Below are positions 38,991 through 51,569 of a DNA stretch of 64,000 nt, piece by piece. Location of the stretch: assembly GCA_051453625.1 (NCBI GenBank), contig JBOZIK010000001.1:245290036-245354035 (forward strand), written 5' to 3'. Each line of letters opens with the position of its first letter. Within the stretch, counting starts at the first letter, position 1. The position numbers and the translations under genes were made by a program. Below the pieces are notes generated by a model. The model was not told where the DNA came from. It made no database searches and saw only the letters and a list, made by a program, of their open reading frames with translations. The DNA is from Welwitschia mirabilis (lineage: Eukaryota > Gnetophyta > Gnetopsida > Welwitschiales).

Positions 38991-39337
38991 CCAGAATGAA
39001 GAATTTTCATAGGTGTTTTCTATTCACTAAAATGTCGTCCACAAATACCACTATAATAAATATGAAATATTTTAGGTTTTTTCTAATCAAGCATATATTT
39101 TCATATAATTTGGTCTTTACACCTATCATATGAATGTGGTTCTATCCATTCATAGNNNNNNNNNNNNNNNNNNNNNNNNNACAATATCCACATACCAAGG
39201 AGGAGGATGACTAAAAGATATAGCAAAATATTTCTCATCCAGAAAAGAATCATTAATAACAAAATCATCAGAAATAGAAAAAATATGAGACAAATGATTA
39301 GCAATACAATTATGCTTTCCTACTTTATCAATGATGG

Positions 39338-40715
39338 TTAAATTAAATTATTGTATAAGGAGATCCATCTAATCAATCTCGCACGAGAATCTTTCCTAGT
39401 CATAAAGTAATGAATCGTATCATGATTAGTATAAAAATTGATATAACCTAAAGTATATGTATCAAGGCAAAAGATGATAGCTAATATTTCCTTCTCTATT
39501 ATAGTGTAATTCATTTGAGTTCTAAACAGAGATTTACTATGGTAAGATATAACTTTAAAATCATTTTCATATTTTTGATAAAGTATTCCACCCATGGCAA
39601 AATTACTTACATCACACATTAATTCAAAATCTTTTCTCAATCAAGTCCAAATACAATAGAAACATAAGAAAGTTTATGTTTGAGACTATCAAAAGCAAGC
39701 TAACAAGTGAAGGGCTTTATAATTTTTACATAATTATGAATAAATCAATGATAAAAACCATAATAAGTAAGAAATATCTAACCTATTTTACATGTGTACG
39801 GGATTTAGGTTTTGAATAATAATAATGTTTTTAGAATCCATTCTAATCCACCTTTTGAAATATGGTAAGCTAAAAAAAATTCCACTTTCAACTAAAATAA
39901 ACTCTTTTCCAAATCAAATGCAGGCCACTATAAATGCATTAATTAATGAATTTCTCTAANNNNNNNNNNNNNNNNNNNNNNNNNNNNNNNNNAATACAAA
40001 AGTCATTAATAAAAATTTCAATTAAGTCCTCTAACATATCAGAAAAATATCCATTATGAAATGCTAAAAAGTACTAGGAGCATTACAAAGTCCAAAAGGC
40101 ATGCATTAAAAAAGTGAAGGTAGTTTTGGATTAGTCTTTACTAGTAATACAAATATGATTGTAACTATTATATTCATCAAGAAAATAATAAAATACATAT
40201 CCTGAATTCTATGAAGTATGTAATTAAAAAAAGGTAAAGAATAGTGATCTTTTTTGATTTCTTCATTTAGTTTTCTAAAATATATGCACATCCTCTAGTC
40301 CTCATCTTTCTTAAGTAATACTATCAAAGGACTAATCCACTTACTATTAGCTATTGCATAAATGATTCTATCATCTATTAATTTAATAATTTCATCTTTA
40401 ACAACTTANNNNNNNNNNNNNNNNNNNNNNNNNNNNNNNNNNNNNNNNNNNNNNNNNNNNNNNNNNNNNNNNNNNNNNNNNNNNNNNNNNNNNNNNNNNN
40501 NNNNNNNNGCACATCCTCTATTCCCTACCTTTCTTAAGTAGTACTATTAAGGGACTAATTCACTCACTATTAGCTATTGCATAAATGATTCTAGCATCTA
40601 TTAATTTAATAATTTCATTTTTAACAACTTACTTAAGGGTTTTATTAAGTCTACGCTAGGGTTTTCTAATAGGTTTTGTGTTATATTCAAAGTAGATTTT
40701 TTGTTGAACAATTGA
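39338..40715 (-). pseudogene. Athila reverse transcriptase-RNase H remnant
   Basis: On the - strand the RT entry has RKPQRRLN-like sequence (stop in place of Gln) near 40660. WISPLIVLLKKDED and then CIYFRKLNEEIKKDHYSLPF follow (40345-40230), the standard start of the Ty3/gypsy palm. MPFGLCNAPSTF lies near 40100-40065. The active site near 40015 reads FINDF, so the first of the two catalytic Asp is Asn. RNase H is open for 100 codons (39640-39338): FELMCDVSN, KVISYHSKSL, NYTIIEKEILAIIF, TNHDTIHYF and SRARLIRWI. Its TNHD keeps a family-typical motif. Gaps at 39960-39992 and 40409-40508 interrupt RT; the second has duplicated flanks (40286-40408 and 40509-40631). Confidence 0.88.
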
Positions 40716-41399
40716 GATAGGAATGGCTATCACATCTTTATGAGATCAAGTAAACACATTTAACTTAGATTGCAAAAGAGAGATTAAACTTAATTCTTAT
40801 TGAGGAAAAAGATTTTCATTAATTATTAAAAGTTTTTTCAGATCATTATCTAGAAAAATGTATTTTAGTTTACTAGATAAAGGTTTTAGATTTAGATTTA
40901 AATTTATATTTTTATTTTCTATTAATTTTTAAAGAAAATTAACTATTGTCTTAGACTGTTGTCCAGATGTCAGTAGTAGATGACCACCTTCATAGTTTAA
41001 AATCTTAGTTCTACTTAGATCTCAGAGTTCTACACAGTTAATAGACTTAGTCTCTCTACTCTTCAGATTAAAATAATTAATTTCTAGATGATCAAAGTCA
41101 AGTTAATATTCATCGAATATGTTCAAGCTATCTACTTCGAATTAATTATCAAACAAAGTTAGTTTGTGAAGAATTAACCATCTCTCTTTAAGTGGACAGT
41201 GCTATAAAAATAAAGTTGAATTTATTTCTTCTTTTAAACTTAAAATGATTTTCTAAATCTTTTTCAGCTACATCAAACACTCTTATTAAGAATTCTTATT
41301 TCCTAAAGGACACTCCATCAAACCTGTTCTTGTACCTATAATAAATGGATTGTTGTACAAAAAGATCTATTTAGAATTAAAGGATAACCAGTATTACGT

Positions 41400-41650
41400 T
41401 CAACTTATATCATAATAATATTGATGGGGTAGAATTCTTCTTTAATTTGAATGACCAAATTCTTAATCACATCTAAAGGTTTCTTAATATCTGTATTAGC
41501 CAATTCTATGATAATCCTGGTAGGCTTTATTCTAGTTTCCAATCCCATTCATTGATAAATATGCAAGGGTATAATGTTAATACTATAACCATAACCAATT
41601 AAGAATTTCTTAATCCTTCTATTTCCTTCTAAATTGATACTAATCATTTT
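41400..41650 (-). pseudogene. Athila aspartic protease remnant
   Basis: A - strand frame reads SINLEGNRR, FLIGYGYSINIIPLHIY, GLETRIKPTRIIIELAN and KPLDVIKNLVIQI. This matches retropepsins of the Athila/Tat group, whose catalytic DLG/DSG precedes a SIN(V/I)MPL string. Here GYG stands in place of the catalytic triad, so it is inactive. Position between gag and RT agrees. Confidence 0.75.
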
Positions 41651-42149
41651 TGCTCATAGATATTTAAATGTTGGAGGTTTCTATAAAACTAAGTTCTTTT
41701 CCTTCTAATCAGATCTTTTGATAACTTAGAATACTTAGGATTCTCTTGAAAAAGTCTGCAAAATGATAAATAAATACTCACATTTTGAATTATGGCTTTA
41801 AGATGTTCATCAAAGGTAAGATTTATGTTTAAGCTATCAAGCCAGTGGATAACAAGTTTCTTATGAGAAGAATTTTTGTTTTTCTTTCTTAAAGGAGAAA
41901 GGAAAGAATGATTTTCTAATATCTTTATATCCTTTTCTTATTTATTTTTATCACTTTAAGATGTTAAAGACTTATGGGTGATAGGTGTTATCTCATTTCC
42001 ACTTCTTGTTACCACCTTACAATCTTTCTTAACTTCACTTGGGTTTAATAAAGATTGAGTGGCAAGTAACCCTTGTGGCCTTTGGTTAGTAAGCATGATC
42101 ATTACAAAATACTCAAATGATTTTTAATGTTCTAATTTGCTCTTTCTTG
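41651..42149 (-). other. Gag-protease linker region
   Basis: No separate domain was recognised. The sequence lies between the Athila gag and protease and is probably part of the same decayed polyprotein. Confidence 0.4.
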
Positions 42150-43590
42150 TATTTTTTTTAACTCATCAATAGAATTTTTAAGTAAATCACTTTACCTTTG
42201 TGAGTTGAATAATCTTTCTTAATTATTTGATTTGTTTGATTAGAAATTTATGTTCTCAAATATCTTTTTAAATGGTTAAAATTTAGAATGATTTGTTTGA
42301 AAATTTTTGAACTTGGGTTGTCCATTCATTCTAGGTTGAAAATTGTTGTGATTTTGGATTTGNNNNNNNNNNNNNNNNNNNNNNNNNNNNNNNNNNNNNN
42401 NNNNNNNNNNNNNNNNNNNNNNNNNNNNNNNNNNNNNNNNNNNNNNNNNNNNNNNNNNNNNNTGATTTGTTTGAAAATTTTTGAACTTGGGGTGTCCATT
42501 CATTCTAGGTTGAAAATTGTTGTGATTTTGGATTTGACATTGGTTTTGGTTTGGTTTTAATTTTGATTAAAGTTTAAAGACCTTTGATTGAAAGCACATA
42601 CTTCTTCATAAATTCTTTCATTATATGTTATAAGTAAAGGAAACTATTTTTTAAAATGATAGTTGTTTTCACATAAATCACAAGTTAAAGCTAAAACTAC
42701 ACTCATCTTTGTTTCCACCTTTAAATCTAATATCATCTACATGTATTTTTCAAAAGTTGAGAAAAAATTCTTAATGATATTTATTGGTTCATTTTTAGTT
42801 TTATTTCTTCTTTTTCTTGCTTAACATCCTTAAGATCTTTAATGGTTTAACCAATAGTTTAATTTTTTCTAGATGAGGATTTAGGCCAAGTTTGACTCAC
42901 TCATACTAACTCTTTCATTACTTTTCAAGCATTTTTAAAATAAGATTTAATAAATTTTCTCTAAATAAAAGTCAACTAGTTGCTTTATTTGAGTGTTGAG
43001 TCCATTATACAAGTAGTCTACCAATTATTCTTGAGAAAAAGCATCTATAGGATTCAAATATAAAGAAATGAAAAATATCTGATAGGTATAGGCATAATCT
43101 TCATTAGACTATTATTGTAAGTTAATTATTTCTTTTTGATTTTTTCTAAGGCTAGTTTCACTCATGAATCTCTTAATGAAAGCTTTTTGAACTTGACTTA
43201 TAATTTTAAACTTTTATAAGGAATCATTCATAATCAAAGTTTAGCTTTATCTTTTAAATTAATGAGAAAAATAATCATCTAACTTCTATCATTTATTATT
43301 CTTTTATAATTTCCTAAAGTCATCACTAACTATTTGATGTTAGCAATGTGTTGTCAAGGATCTTCATCAAGATCACCACTAAAAATGGGATAATCATTTA
43401 GATTTCTAAGATTGACACCATTGCCAAGAGGTAAATCAAAAGAAATTTGAATTTTACATTTTTTATTAGTAATTAATTCTCTAAGTGTGTCATTGGCATT
43501 AAGTTTAACAGGTGTAGTCATAGGGATTTCAATGATAAGAGGTGGATTAGGTAAAGCAGTTTACTTTTTATTTTCTAATAAGCTAGACAT
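42150..43590 (-). pseudogene. Athila gag remnant
   Basis: From an ATG complement at 43588-43590 the - strand reads MSSLLENKK and then NPPLIIEIPMTTP. A capsid-like segment follows: FSGDLDEDP near 43385, HIANIK near 43352, AYTYQIFFISLYLNPIDAFS near 43100-43040, and QLVDYLYNGLNTQIKQLVDF near 43032-42970. Athila gag has the same layout, with a conserved QYFYNGL-type motif. An Asn/Gln/Pro-rich part with NHNNFQPRMNGQPKFKNFQ near 42525-42470 follows. That part is repeated across a 100-N gap (42363-42462; copies 42290-42362 and 42463-42535). Stops are frequent. Confidence 0.75.
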
Positions 43591-44254
43591 ATTTAAAAAT
43601 TGAAAATTATTAGCAAAATAATATTTTAAAAAATTTTCTCTCATAAAATTAGTCTCTAAAGAAATAAATTTAGACATTTCTAAAATTTTTAAACTTTACA
43701 TACCTTTGCTGTATGTACTTGAGTTAGTTTTACAATTAATTAGACCTTCTCAGATATTTTCCTTTATGAATAGTCACTTACTTTGATATTTTCTTTGTTA
43801 TTAGATTTTAACATACATGCTCAATTTTTAATGCTTAATGAGTATCATTCTTGTGATCGTCCAAATGATAATCTAGATGATAGAAATACGAAAAATGCAA
43901 AAAATGAAAAACTTAGAAAATAGAAATGTGAAAATAATAGACACAAGAAACATAGATAATAGACTATCATCTGCCTGGGTCATCTAGATGATATAGGGGA
44001 TAATAGGAAAGATCATAAAAATTTCTGAAAAATTCAAAAGCTAAAAAGTCAAAGCATAGATGCCATCATCATCACACATCATCTAGACAATGACACAAAT
44101 GATGAAGATTTTATTATGGAATGCAAAAGCTAAAACTACAAAAATAAAAACTACACTATTACAAATAAAAATATAATGCTACTATAGGCAAACATTAGAA
44201 TTGAAATCCAAATACTCATCAGAGCAATGACAACTTTTAAACTCTAAGAAGCCT
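43591..44254 (-). other. Athila 5' untranslated leader
   Basis: This lies between PBS and gag. No ORF was found. It contains several copies of an ATCATC...GATGAT motif (near 43858-43882, 43970-44000 and 44062-44105). Confidence 0.55.
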
Positions 44255-44272
44255 TCCCCAGTAATGATGCTA
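44255..44272 (-). promoter_or_regulatory. Primer-binding site, tRNA-Asp type (Athila)
   Basis: On the + strand TCCCCAGTAATGATGCTA differs from the complement of the Athila tRNA-Asp site only by transitions (C-to-T or G-to-A) as I recall that site. It sits three bases from the LTR start at 44276. The end of a second copy lies at 44630-44640, next to the second LTR start at 44644. Confidence 0.8.
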
Positions 44273-44275
44273 ACA

Positions 44276-45803
44276 TGCTACAGTGCGTATTCGTATAAAT
44301 AAGTATGATCAAAAAGATCCTATCATTTACAATGCATAACAAAACACACTAATATAGATAGGAGATGACCTAAATTTCATAATTTGTCGAAGGCTCGGGC
44401 TAGAAGAAAGAGAATTAATTTTAATAAGAAATGATTACATATTCTAGTAATAGAAATAAATTATAATATACAAAAGTACAATGCAATACATGTATGCAAA
44501 GCTTATTTAGGAATAAAAAAGGAATAATGNNNNNNNNNNNNNNNNNNNNNNNNNNNNNNNNNNNNNNNNNNNNNNNNNNNNNNNNNNNNNNNNNNNNNNN
44601 NNNNNNNNNNNNNNNNNNNNNNNNNNNNNTAATGATGCTAAGATGCTGCAGTGTGTATTCATATAAATAATTAATATCAAGAAGATCCTATAATTTACAA
44701 ATAAAATAGATACCTTGCATAACAAAACACATTAATATAGATAGGAGATGACCTAAATTTCATAATCCGTCCAAGGCTCAGGCTAGAAGAAAGAGAATTA
44801 ATTTTAATAAGAAATGATTACATATTCTATCAATAGAAATAAATTGTAACATAGAAAAGTACAATGCAATATATGTATGCAAAGCTCATTTAGAAATAAA
44901 AAGGAATAATGCACCTAAACTAATAAGTCAAAAAGAACATAAATTATGAGGGATACATAAGAATAAGCAAAGTAAATGAAAAAGAGTCTTTATATTAAAA
45001 ATCAAACCATGTCCGTGTTATAAAGTAGATACACCTCAATGGAGGAAGCACAACCTAATACCAAGGAAGATGTCTCTTTACAACTATCAAGGATGGATCT
45101 CTCACCCTTTGATTTCTTATCATGAGAATTTTTGATATGATCGAATACTAGACAGAGTTGAGAGCAGAATTAATACTTATTAACAACAAACACACAAATA
45201 ACAAAATAGACACATAGGCATTGGCATAACCCTAATGGCTACATATACAAATAAATGGCAAGAATTAGATGAATTCTTAGGGGGACATTATAACAGATGC
45301 CATCTTATTAATCATCCAGATGATATAGAGATGATACCACCTCATAAATAATCCATGTCATCTACCAAATTGATCATAGTCAACATCATTATTGGATTTA
45401 ATTGTTTTATTATTTGTATTATCATTTGGACAATGAGGTGGATGATAGACTTCTACAAGTGTTCATTCAATGCATGCAGTCTCAATGTTTGTAGGAAGTT
45501 TGTTTAAAAAATAGGAAGTATTGTGAATTACTCTAAATGTTGCAAAATGTCATAAAGATTACATGTTTTTGTACCTTTCATCTTATCTCTCCACTATCAT
45601 GGAAATATAGTGTGAACCTATCTAATATCTTGAAAAACTACTCAAAATACCTATCAAATACATGAAAGTTANNNNNNNNNNNNNNNNNNNNNNNNNNNNN
45701 NNNNNNNNNNNNNNNNNNNNNNNNNNNNNNNNNNNNNNNNNNNNNNNNNNNNNNNNNNNNNNNNNNNNNNNCTATCAAATACATGCAAGTTAGCAACACA
45801 ACA
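44276..45803 (-). repeat. 5' LTR of the Athila-type element
   Basis: On the + strand it starts TGCTACAGTGCG (44276) or, in the second copy after a 100-N gap, TGCTGCAGTGTG (44644). It ends ACACAACA at 45803. 44262-44529 and 44630-44911 are gap-flanking duplicates (gap 44530-44629), and a 21-bp duplicate flanks the gap at 45672-45771. True length is close to 1.1 kb, equal to the other LTR. Confidence 0.85.
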
Positions 45804-45808
45804 TCAAT

Positions 45809-47581
45809 TAATCACTTAAAAATATTAAATTTTAAAAATGGCACCAAAGGAGTTGAATGGAGGATAAAGAAGCTTTGGTAAGGAAAATGATGCAAGTAAA
45901 AAAGTGAAGCAATAATATTTGATCTAAAATTGCATTAGAAACTAGCCTTACAAACATCTATGCAGCTTAGCATTTTATAAGGCAAGCGCAACTACTACTT
46001 TTATATGGGATTATTAATCACTATTTCACTAGTCATTATTCATTCCACCTTGAAAGAACTAGAAGATCTATATTTCAAGAAAGATCTATAGATTTAATTT
46101 CTTTATCTTAGATAGTCATAAAAGCTAGAAATGTTATGTGTATCCCTCATCTAATGCTAAAATCAGGATTGTTAGCTATCCAATGTATGAGACAGAAGAG
46201 AATCCCTAAAAAGAGTTTATTAGTTGTCAAAGCATCCTTATTAGGGAAGGAAAAAATACTATAAGGTTTTCTTTATTTATCAAGCATTTTTTTCTATGTT
46301 TTCTTTTATTTGATATTTTTTTTCTTAATCTTATTATACCAAATGCCTTTGGATATATGTTTGAATTGAGATTTGAATGTCTTTTTTTTTAAAAGTAAAC
46401 TACATTACTAAAATGCTACTATGGGATACATGCCCTTAATAGATACATTTAGATGGCCTATTTGTTCATAATTTCTTATTACTAGAACTCTATTATACAA
46501 AATGATTGACAAATATTATAGCACATTAGATGATTCATGCTTGCTTTAAGTTTATTTTATGATTATATTAAGGCTTTTTAAGAAGAATTCATACTTACCT
46601 ATTTATGAAAGACTAATATTGAACATTAATGCTTTTGACTTTCTATTAAAATTATTTTATATTTTTGCCTTTAAGGAACTATGGTATATTGCATGAGAGT
46701 AGTCTGCACTATTATACAGACACATACTTGTACATCCATTTATTTATCTATTTATAGATTTCTTTATTACTAAGTAACTTCAATTTGTTATTTTTATATT
46801 TATTATGTGTATTTTATTTAAAACATTTATAAACTAAGCATTTTTTGCTTGATTTTAAGCTTGTTAATGGTGTTTAAATATGATTGTTATTTTCTAATAT
46901 ATGTTTTTGATCCATTAGAAAATCAATAGTTGTTAAAACTAACATGCTTAGTTCATACTAAAAACAATCATACTATAAAGAAAAGATCTCACAAGTGTTG
47001 AAATCAATATGAGGGCATGTAATTACTAAAGCTACATTTTACTCTTTGAGTATCCTGTTTCTTAGAATATATGCTTAATATGGGTTATGATTAAGTGAAA
47101 TAACTCCAGCTTGAGTTTTAAATGTTCACAATTGTCATATATGTTATGATATTACATTAGCAGATAACAAGAAAACATAGCAGTTTTGACAATAGATCTT
47201 AGTATTAGGTGGTCTTGTCTAGTTAGTATCAAAACATATTACAAAATAGTCAATTGTTATTATTATGTCTTTTTTATATGTTAGTATTATATTATATTAT
47301 TATATTACATTCAAGACATATGTATTGTATTACATAATGCATATGCATAATAATGCATAGAATTATATTATAATACATTACATTATATTCATAAATATAA
47401 TGATTATATCATATTATATGTGTAATATTATATTATATTATAAAATGTTATAACATAATATTATATTAAATTGTATTGTTGAATTATAATATGATATAAT
47501 ATAATATAATATAATATAATATAATATACTATTCTAATATTATATTGTATTCTATATTTGTATATTATATTATATTACATG

Positions 47582-47624
<43 letters not shown>

Positions 47625-48619
47625 CATACATACATATACATATACATAGATAATATATTTTATATGCATAATATTATATTATCTTATGTTATGCTATTTC
47701 ATATGTATAGTATTAAATGTATATATCATAAGGGAAAAACATGTTTTATTCTTAGAAGCATGTTAACTTTAGGGGTACATACATGAAGAAATAAGTATGA
47801 TAGATAAACTAATGAGAAGAGGAATTAGAGCTCTTAAAGGCTAAGGTTTGTTTATTATTAGAAAAGAAAATATCATAGAAAGAAAAACAATGCCTTTATT
47901 ACAAAACGTTTCCACATACATTCTGTTATCAATCTTTTGTGTTTAACCTTTATAGAGGAAATTAATATTTTGTATCATCATTTCTAAGATAGTAAGATTA
48001 TGAAAATAAAGTGTTTAGATAAGGTTAAAGATTTTTAGCTCCTTAGATAATGTGTTATTATAACTATTTTAATAGAATGCCTTCTTACACTTAGTAATTA
48101 ATTTATAATGAATGTTAAATTTTGTTGAATGTATTGTTTAATAATCATGTTGCTTTTAATATGATTTAATGCAATTATATTTGGCATAGTATAGTTATAA
48201 AATAATGTAGATTTAAGCATAATTTCTAATGATCATGGCTACTTTTAGTATTCTTAATGTTTTTTAGGTATGTATCCTTAAATATAATTTCTTACATGTT
48301 CATGCATTGCATGGATTAAAATTTCTAAGTATTTACTTATTATCTTATGCATAAAATGATATAATAATAGTGATTATTTCTAATGCTCATTGAAATAACT
48401 TAGCGTTCAATTAGCTGTCTTATCTTAAAATTTCTATAATACAAAGTCTATTGAGACTAGTGACTTAATCAGTGGCATATGAGCTATTTATTTTATACAT
48501 TTTACATTTATATATTATTAGATTCATTATGTTATGTTATAAAAAGAGTAACTAGGATGTACCCTTTAAAAATTGTGTGTTTATATGCATGTGTGTGTGT
48601 TAATCATATCTCTACATGA
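45809..48619. other. Unassigned AT-rich segment between two inserted elements
   Basis: No gene, LTR or family was recognised. It continues the sequence into which the Athila-type element inserted (with 28146-30155 on the other side) and is itself the target of the Copia-type element. I looked for further UTP23-like coding here and found none. Confidence 0.5.
47230..47720. repeat. TA-rich low-complexity block with (TA)n and (TATAA)n runs
   Basis: Nearly pure A/T sequence rich in TATTATATTA and ATAATATAAT strings. It has a pentamer run of ATAAT type at about 47488-47527 and (TA)n with TACA interruptions at 47582-47660. It can form hairpins and is prone to slippage. Confidence 0.85.
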
Positions 48620-48624
48620 GTTTA

Positions 48625-49032
48625 TGAAGGGTTTTAAGAAACCCTCAAGCCAGAAGAGAGATAGCAATGGATTAAAGATTAATTAATAAATACATCTCTT
48701 TAATTTTATTCATAATGAATGAATATATACTAAATACAATAAGAGAAATTAGAAGAATTGAAATATAGATAGCAGTGGGTAAGAATAATGGCAGAGAAAA
48801 TAAAAGAGAGATGTGAAAGATCTGAGAAGTGCTTATAACCNNNNNNNNNNNNNNNNNNNNNNNNNNNNNNNNNNNNNNNNNNNNNNNNNNNNNNNNNNNN
48901 NNNNNNNNNNNNNNNNNNNNNNNNNNNNNNNNNNNNNNNNGGTAAGAAGAATGGCAGAGAAAATAAAAGAGAGATGTGAAAGATCTGAGAAGTGCTTATA
49001 ACCACTTCTATAAATATTAAATATTTCTAACA
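48625..49032 (-). repeat. 3' LTR of the Copia-type element
   Basis: On the + strand it reads TGAAGGGTTTTAAG to TTTCTAACA; on its own strand it starts TGTTAGAAATATTT, typical of Copia LTRs. It contains a 100-N gap (48841-48940) with 63-bp duplicated flanks (48778-48840 and 48941-49003), so its real length is about 245 bp. The + strand ACCTCCCTTTTCTCCC at 49033-49048 is the complement of the polypurine tract. Confidence 0.85.
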
Positions 49033-49155
49033 ACCTCCCTTTTCTCCCTTGATGTTAAATTTCATGTGAAATTTATCATCACAACTAATAAGATATGCTT
49101 GAAACAAGCCTCTAAGCTAGCTTAAGTAACTAGGAATATTTACTTGAAATAAAAT

Positions 49156-49290
49156 GGAATAACTCAGGATAAAGTGAAATAACTTAGGATAGTAGAACAA
49201 CTCAGGGAAACTTGGGACAACTCGGATAAGGTGAAACAACTTGAGATAATNNNNNNNNNNNNNNGGAATAACTTGAGATAACTTGAAACA
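49156..49290. repeat. 19-20-bp minisatellite between gag and the 3' LTR
   Basis: Units of the form GAAATAACTTAGGATAGTA recur at 49156, 49176, 49195, 49214, 49233 and (after a 14-N gap at 49251-49264) 49265. Each shares the core AACT(C/T)(A/G)G, with a one-base change (AACTTGA) in the last two units. No coding sense was seen. Confidence 0.85.
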
Positions 49291-49329
49291 AAAGGGACTA
49301 GGAATAATTAGAATCCAAAAAGGACTTCT

Positions 49330-50220
49330 TTATCTTTTGAAGTTGTTACTTCTTAAGGTTTAGATTCAGCTTCTATTTTAGCTATGAGAGCTTGCTTCTT
49401 TAGTTTTCCAGCAAGTAGATCTCTTGCTTAATCAAAATAGTTAATTACATCATGTTCAATTCTTTTGCAGTAGTAACATGATATATTCTTATTACTTTTT
49501 TATCTAACTTTTATACTTNNNNNNNNNNNNNNNNNNNNNNNNTTATGTTCCATTTTTCTAAACTATTTAAGAAGTGTGAAGATGATGGCTTTAAGTGAAA
49601 ATAGAACCTTCTTCAAAGTGAAGATAATGTAATCAAACTTGGATGAAGGACTATTAAGTAATATGTCTTTGACATTATCATCATCCACTTTAGCATTGAT
49701 TAAATGAAGTTGAGTTAAAATTGATTGAAAGTAGTTGATATATTCATCCCTCCTTTGCCTTCATACATCTTTAAGCCATAAAGTTAATTCTTTAATATTT
49801 GCTTAGCCTTTTGATCACTAGCACTAATAAATTATTTAACTCTTTCTAGTTTTCCTTTAAAGACTTGATTAAAGCAAGATAGTATAAATAATTATCTTTA
49901 ACTATAAGGACAATTANNNNNNNNNNNNNNNNNNNNNNNNNNNNNNNNNNNNNNNNNNNNNNNNNNNNNNNNNNNNNNNNNNNNNNNNNNNNNNNNNNNN
50001 NNNNNNNNNNNNNNNNTAAAGCAAGATAGTATAAATAATTATCTTTAACTATAAGGACAATTAGAGATATATCCCTTTGATCTAGCATTTTCCACTTTGT
50101 AATTTTGGATGCATTTGTTGGTTTAGGTATTGTACCATTTACAACTTGTCATGCACCTTTCTAAATTAAGATGATTTACATCTTGATTTTTTTTTACCAT
50201 TATATTTTTCAATATCCTTT
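49330..50220 (-). pseudogene. Copia-type gag remnant
   Basis: The - strand reads NGTIPKPTNASKITKWKMLD near 50145-50085, then QRDISLIVLIVKDNYLYYLA near 50085-50025. Downstream come INAKVDDDNVKDILLNSPSS-like sequence (about 49695-49640, frames mixed) and LKKVLFSLKAIIFTLLK. This is the order of plant Copia gag (UBN2/retrotrans_gag type). A zinc knuckle near 49485-49440 reads CYYCKRIEHDVINY, a CX2CX4HX4C motif with the last Cys changed to Tyr. Gaps at 49519-49542 and 49917-50016 interrupt it; the second has 47-bp duplicated flanks. Stops and shifts make it non-functional. Confidence 0.8.
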
Positions 50221-51553
50221 CCTATTATGTTAATTTTTTCTCTTCCTCTTAAATTATTCCATCAAGTGAAGTGAGGTGGGATTTGGTAAGTTTTAACATT
50301 TTTTAACCTTAGAATTTATGGTTTAAAAATTGAATCCCTTGAAAGAGTAATACTTATGTACCCTTATCTAGCTTCACTCTTCTCTTCTTCTTAAAATATT
50401 AAAACTCTTAAAACTTAGATCATATTCAATGGATAATTTATGCTCTTCCTCTTAACCTCACCCCTCAAAAATAAATATTTTATTAATTTCTTCCTTTATT
50501 TTATAATAAGAGTTATTTGGAGGAGATATAATAAAGGTATGATTAAAAAAATTAATTAATTCAAATGGTCTTGAAGTGGGAATATTAGTATAATTTAAAA
50601 GATAACATCATTGAATAAGTGAGGGGAAAAATAATGTAAGGTGTTATTGTGTTGGCTACTATAGCTTTCATGGAATATAACTCAGTTGTCTTACATCAAA
50701 GCCAAAGACCTGATTTTTATGGTTGATGATTTTGCTGATTTATCTAGAATCTGCACTATTAAATGGACTACAATTCTATCATTTAGCTGAGTGCCTCTAA
50801 ATACTATAATGATTTTACATGATTTACTCCCTTTTATCCATATTTCTTTGCTTCAAATATATTGAAATCGAAAGAGTTTTTGCAAAATGAATTAAAAATA
50901 AATTTTAGAAGGCTCAATTACATTAATAGAATCAAATCCAAATGAAATAATAAAAGCAACTTAGATTTTAATTACATAGATAGAAATTCCTTAGATGATC
51001 CTAAAGCAAACAAATGCTTTAGATCTAGGCTATCATAATAAGAATAGCAGACTAATGTCATAGAGGCCCTTACTTTTGTTAATGGCATTGACCACATAGT
51101 TTTTTGTGTTTTCTAGATAAATGCCATTTGTTAATAAATTTATTACTGGATTGATCTATACAAGAGTGTACAATTATAGATCATCATTTCGTCAGTCGAT
51201 GTTCTTTACTAATGATAAAGTTTGTAATGCTTTTATTCCCTTCTTATGTTTTGGATGAATCTTCAAGCATTAGTTCCAAATGGTGTGACTATCCACCAGT
51301 GCCATTAGATTTAAAAAAATATTTTCTCTATGTACCCTATGACATTCTACCAAGCTATGTTATAGATTGAAAATTAACCAAATCTTTATAGATATCCACA
51401 ACAAATGACTTGATAAATGTTCTTTTAAATCATAGGATGCCTTTAAATGCTAACGTGTACTAATTGACTTGCAATACAAAGTAAAAATATTAAGTTTGAA
51501 TTGCCTTTGAATCATACAAGGCCACTATTAAGCAAGATACTCTTCACCTAAAT
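50221..51553 (-). other. Leader of the Copia-type element
   Basis: This is about 1.3 kb between PBS and gag, without a recognisable protein. It is unusually long for a Copia leader and could hold an eroded extra ORF or foreign sequence. Confidence 0.5.
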
Positions 51554-51567
51554 GTGCTTTGATACCA
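51554..51567 (-). promoter_or_regulatory. Primer-binding site, tRNA-Met type (Copia element)
   Basis: The + strand GTGCTTTGATACCA is the complement of TGGTATCAAAGCAC, two bases from the LTR end at 51570. It differs from the usual site by one G-to-A change. Confidence 0.85.
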
Positions 51568-51569
51568 AT

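Larger units (their letters stand above)
30156..45808 (-). mobile_element. Athila-type Ty3/gypsy retrotransposon with TSD
   Basis: The element spans 30161-45803, transcribed on the - strand, with the perfect 5-bp target duplication TCAAT at 30156-30160 and 45804-45808. Order on the - strand: 5' LTR (44276-45803), tRNA-Asp-type PBS, gag, protease, RT, RNase H, integrase, a long 3' region with a further ORF remnant (32780-34417), PPT-like tract and 3' LTR (30161-31253). This order and PBS are those of the Athila lineage. The readable span is inflated by at least eleven 100-N gaps with duplicated flanks. All frames carry stops, so it cannot move on its own. Confidence 0.85.

Noticed and set aside
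38906-39133. 75-codon + strand open frame rich in basic residues
   Set aside because: It lies antisense to the Athila integrase zinc-finger region and has no family pattern.
47230-47720. Possible replication origin or matrix-attachment region because of extreme AT content
   Set aside because: AT-rich simple repeats alone do not support such a call in a plant genome; no other evidence was present.
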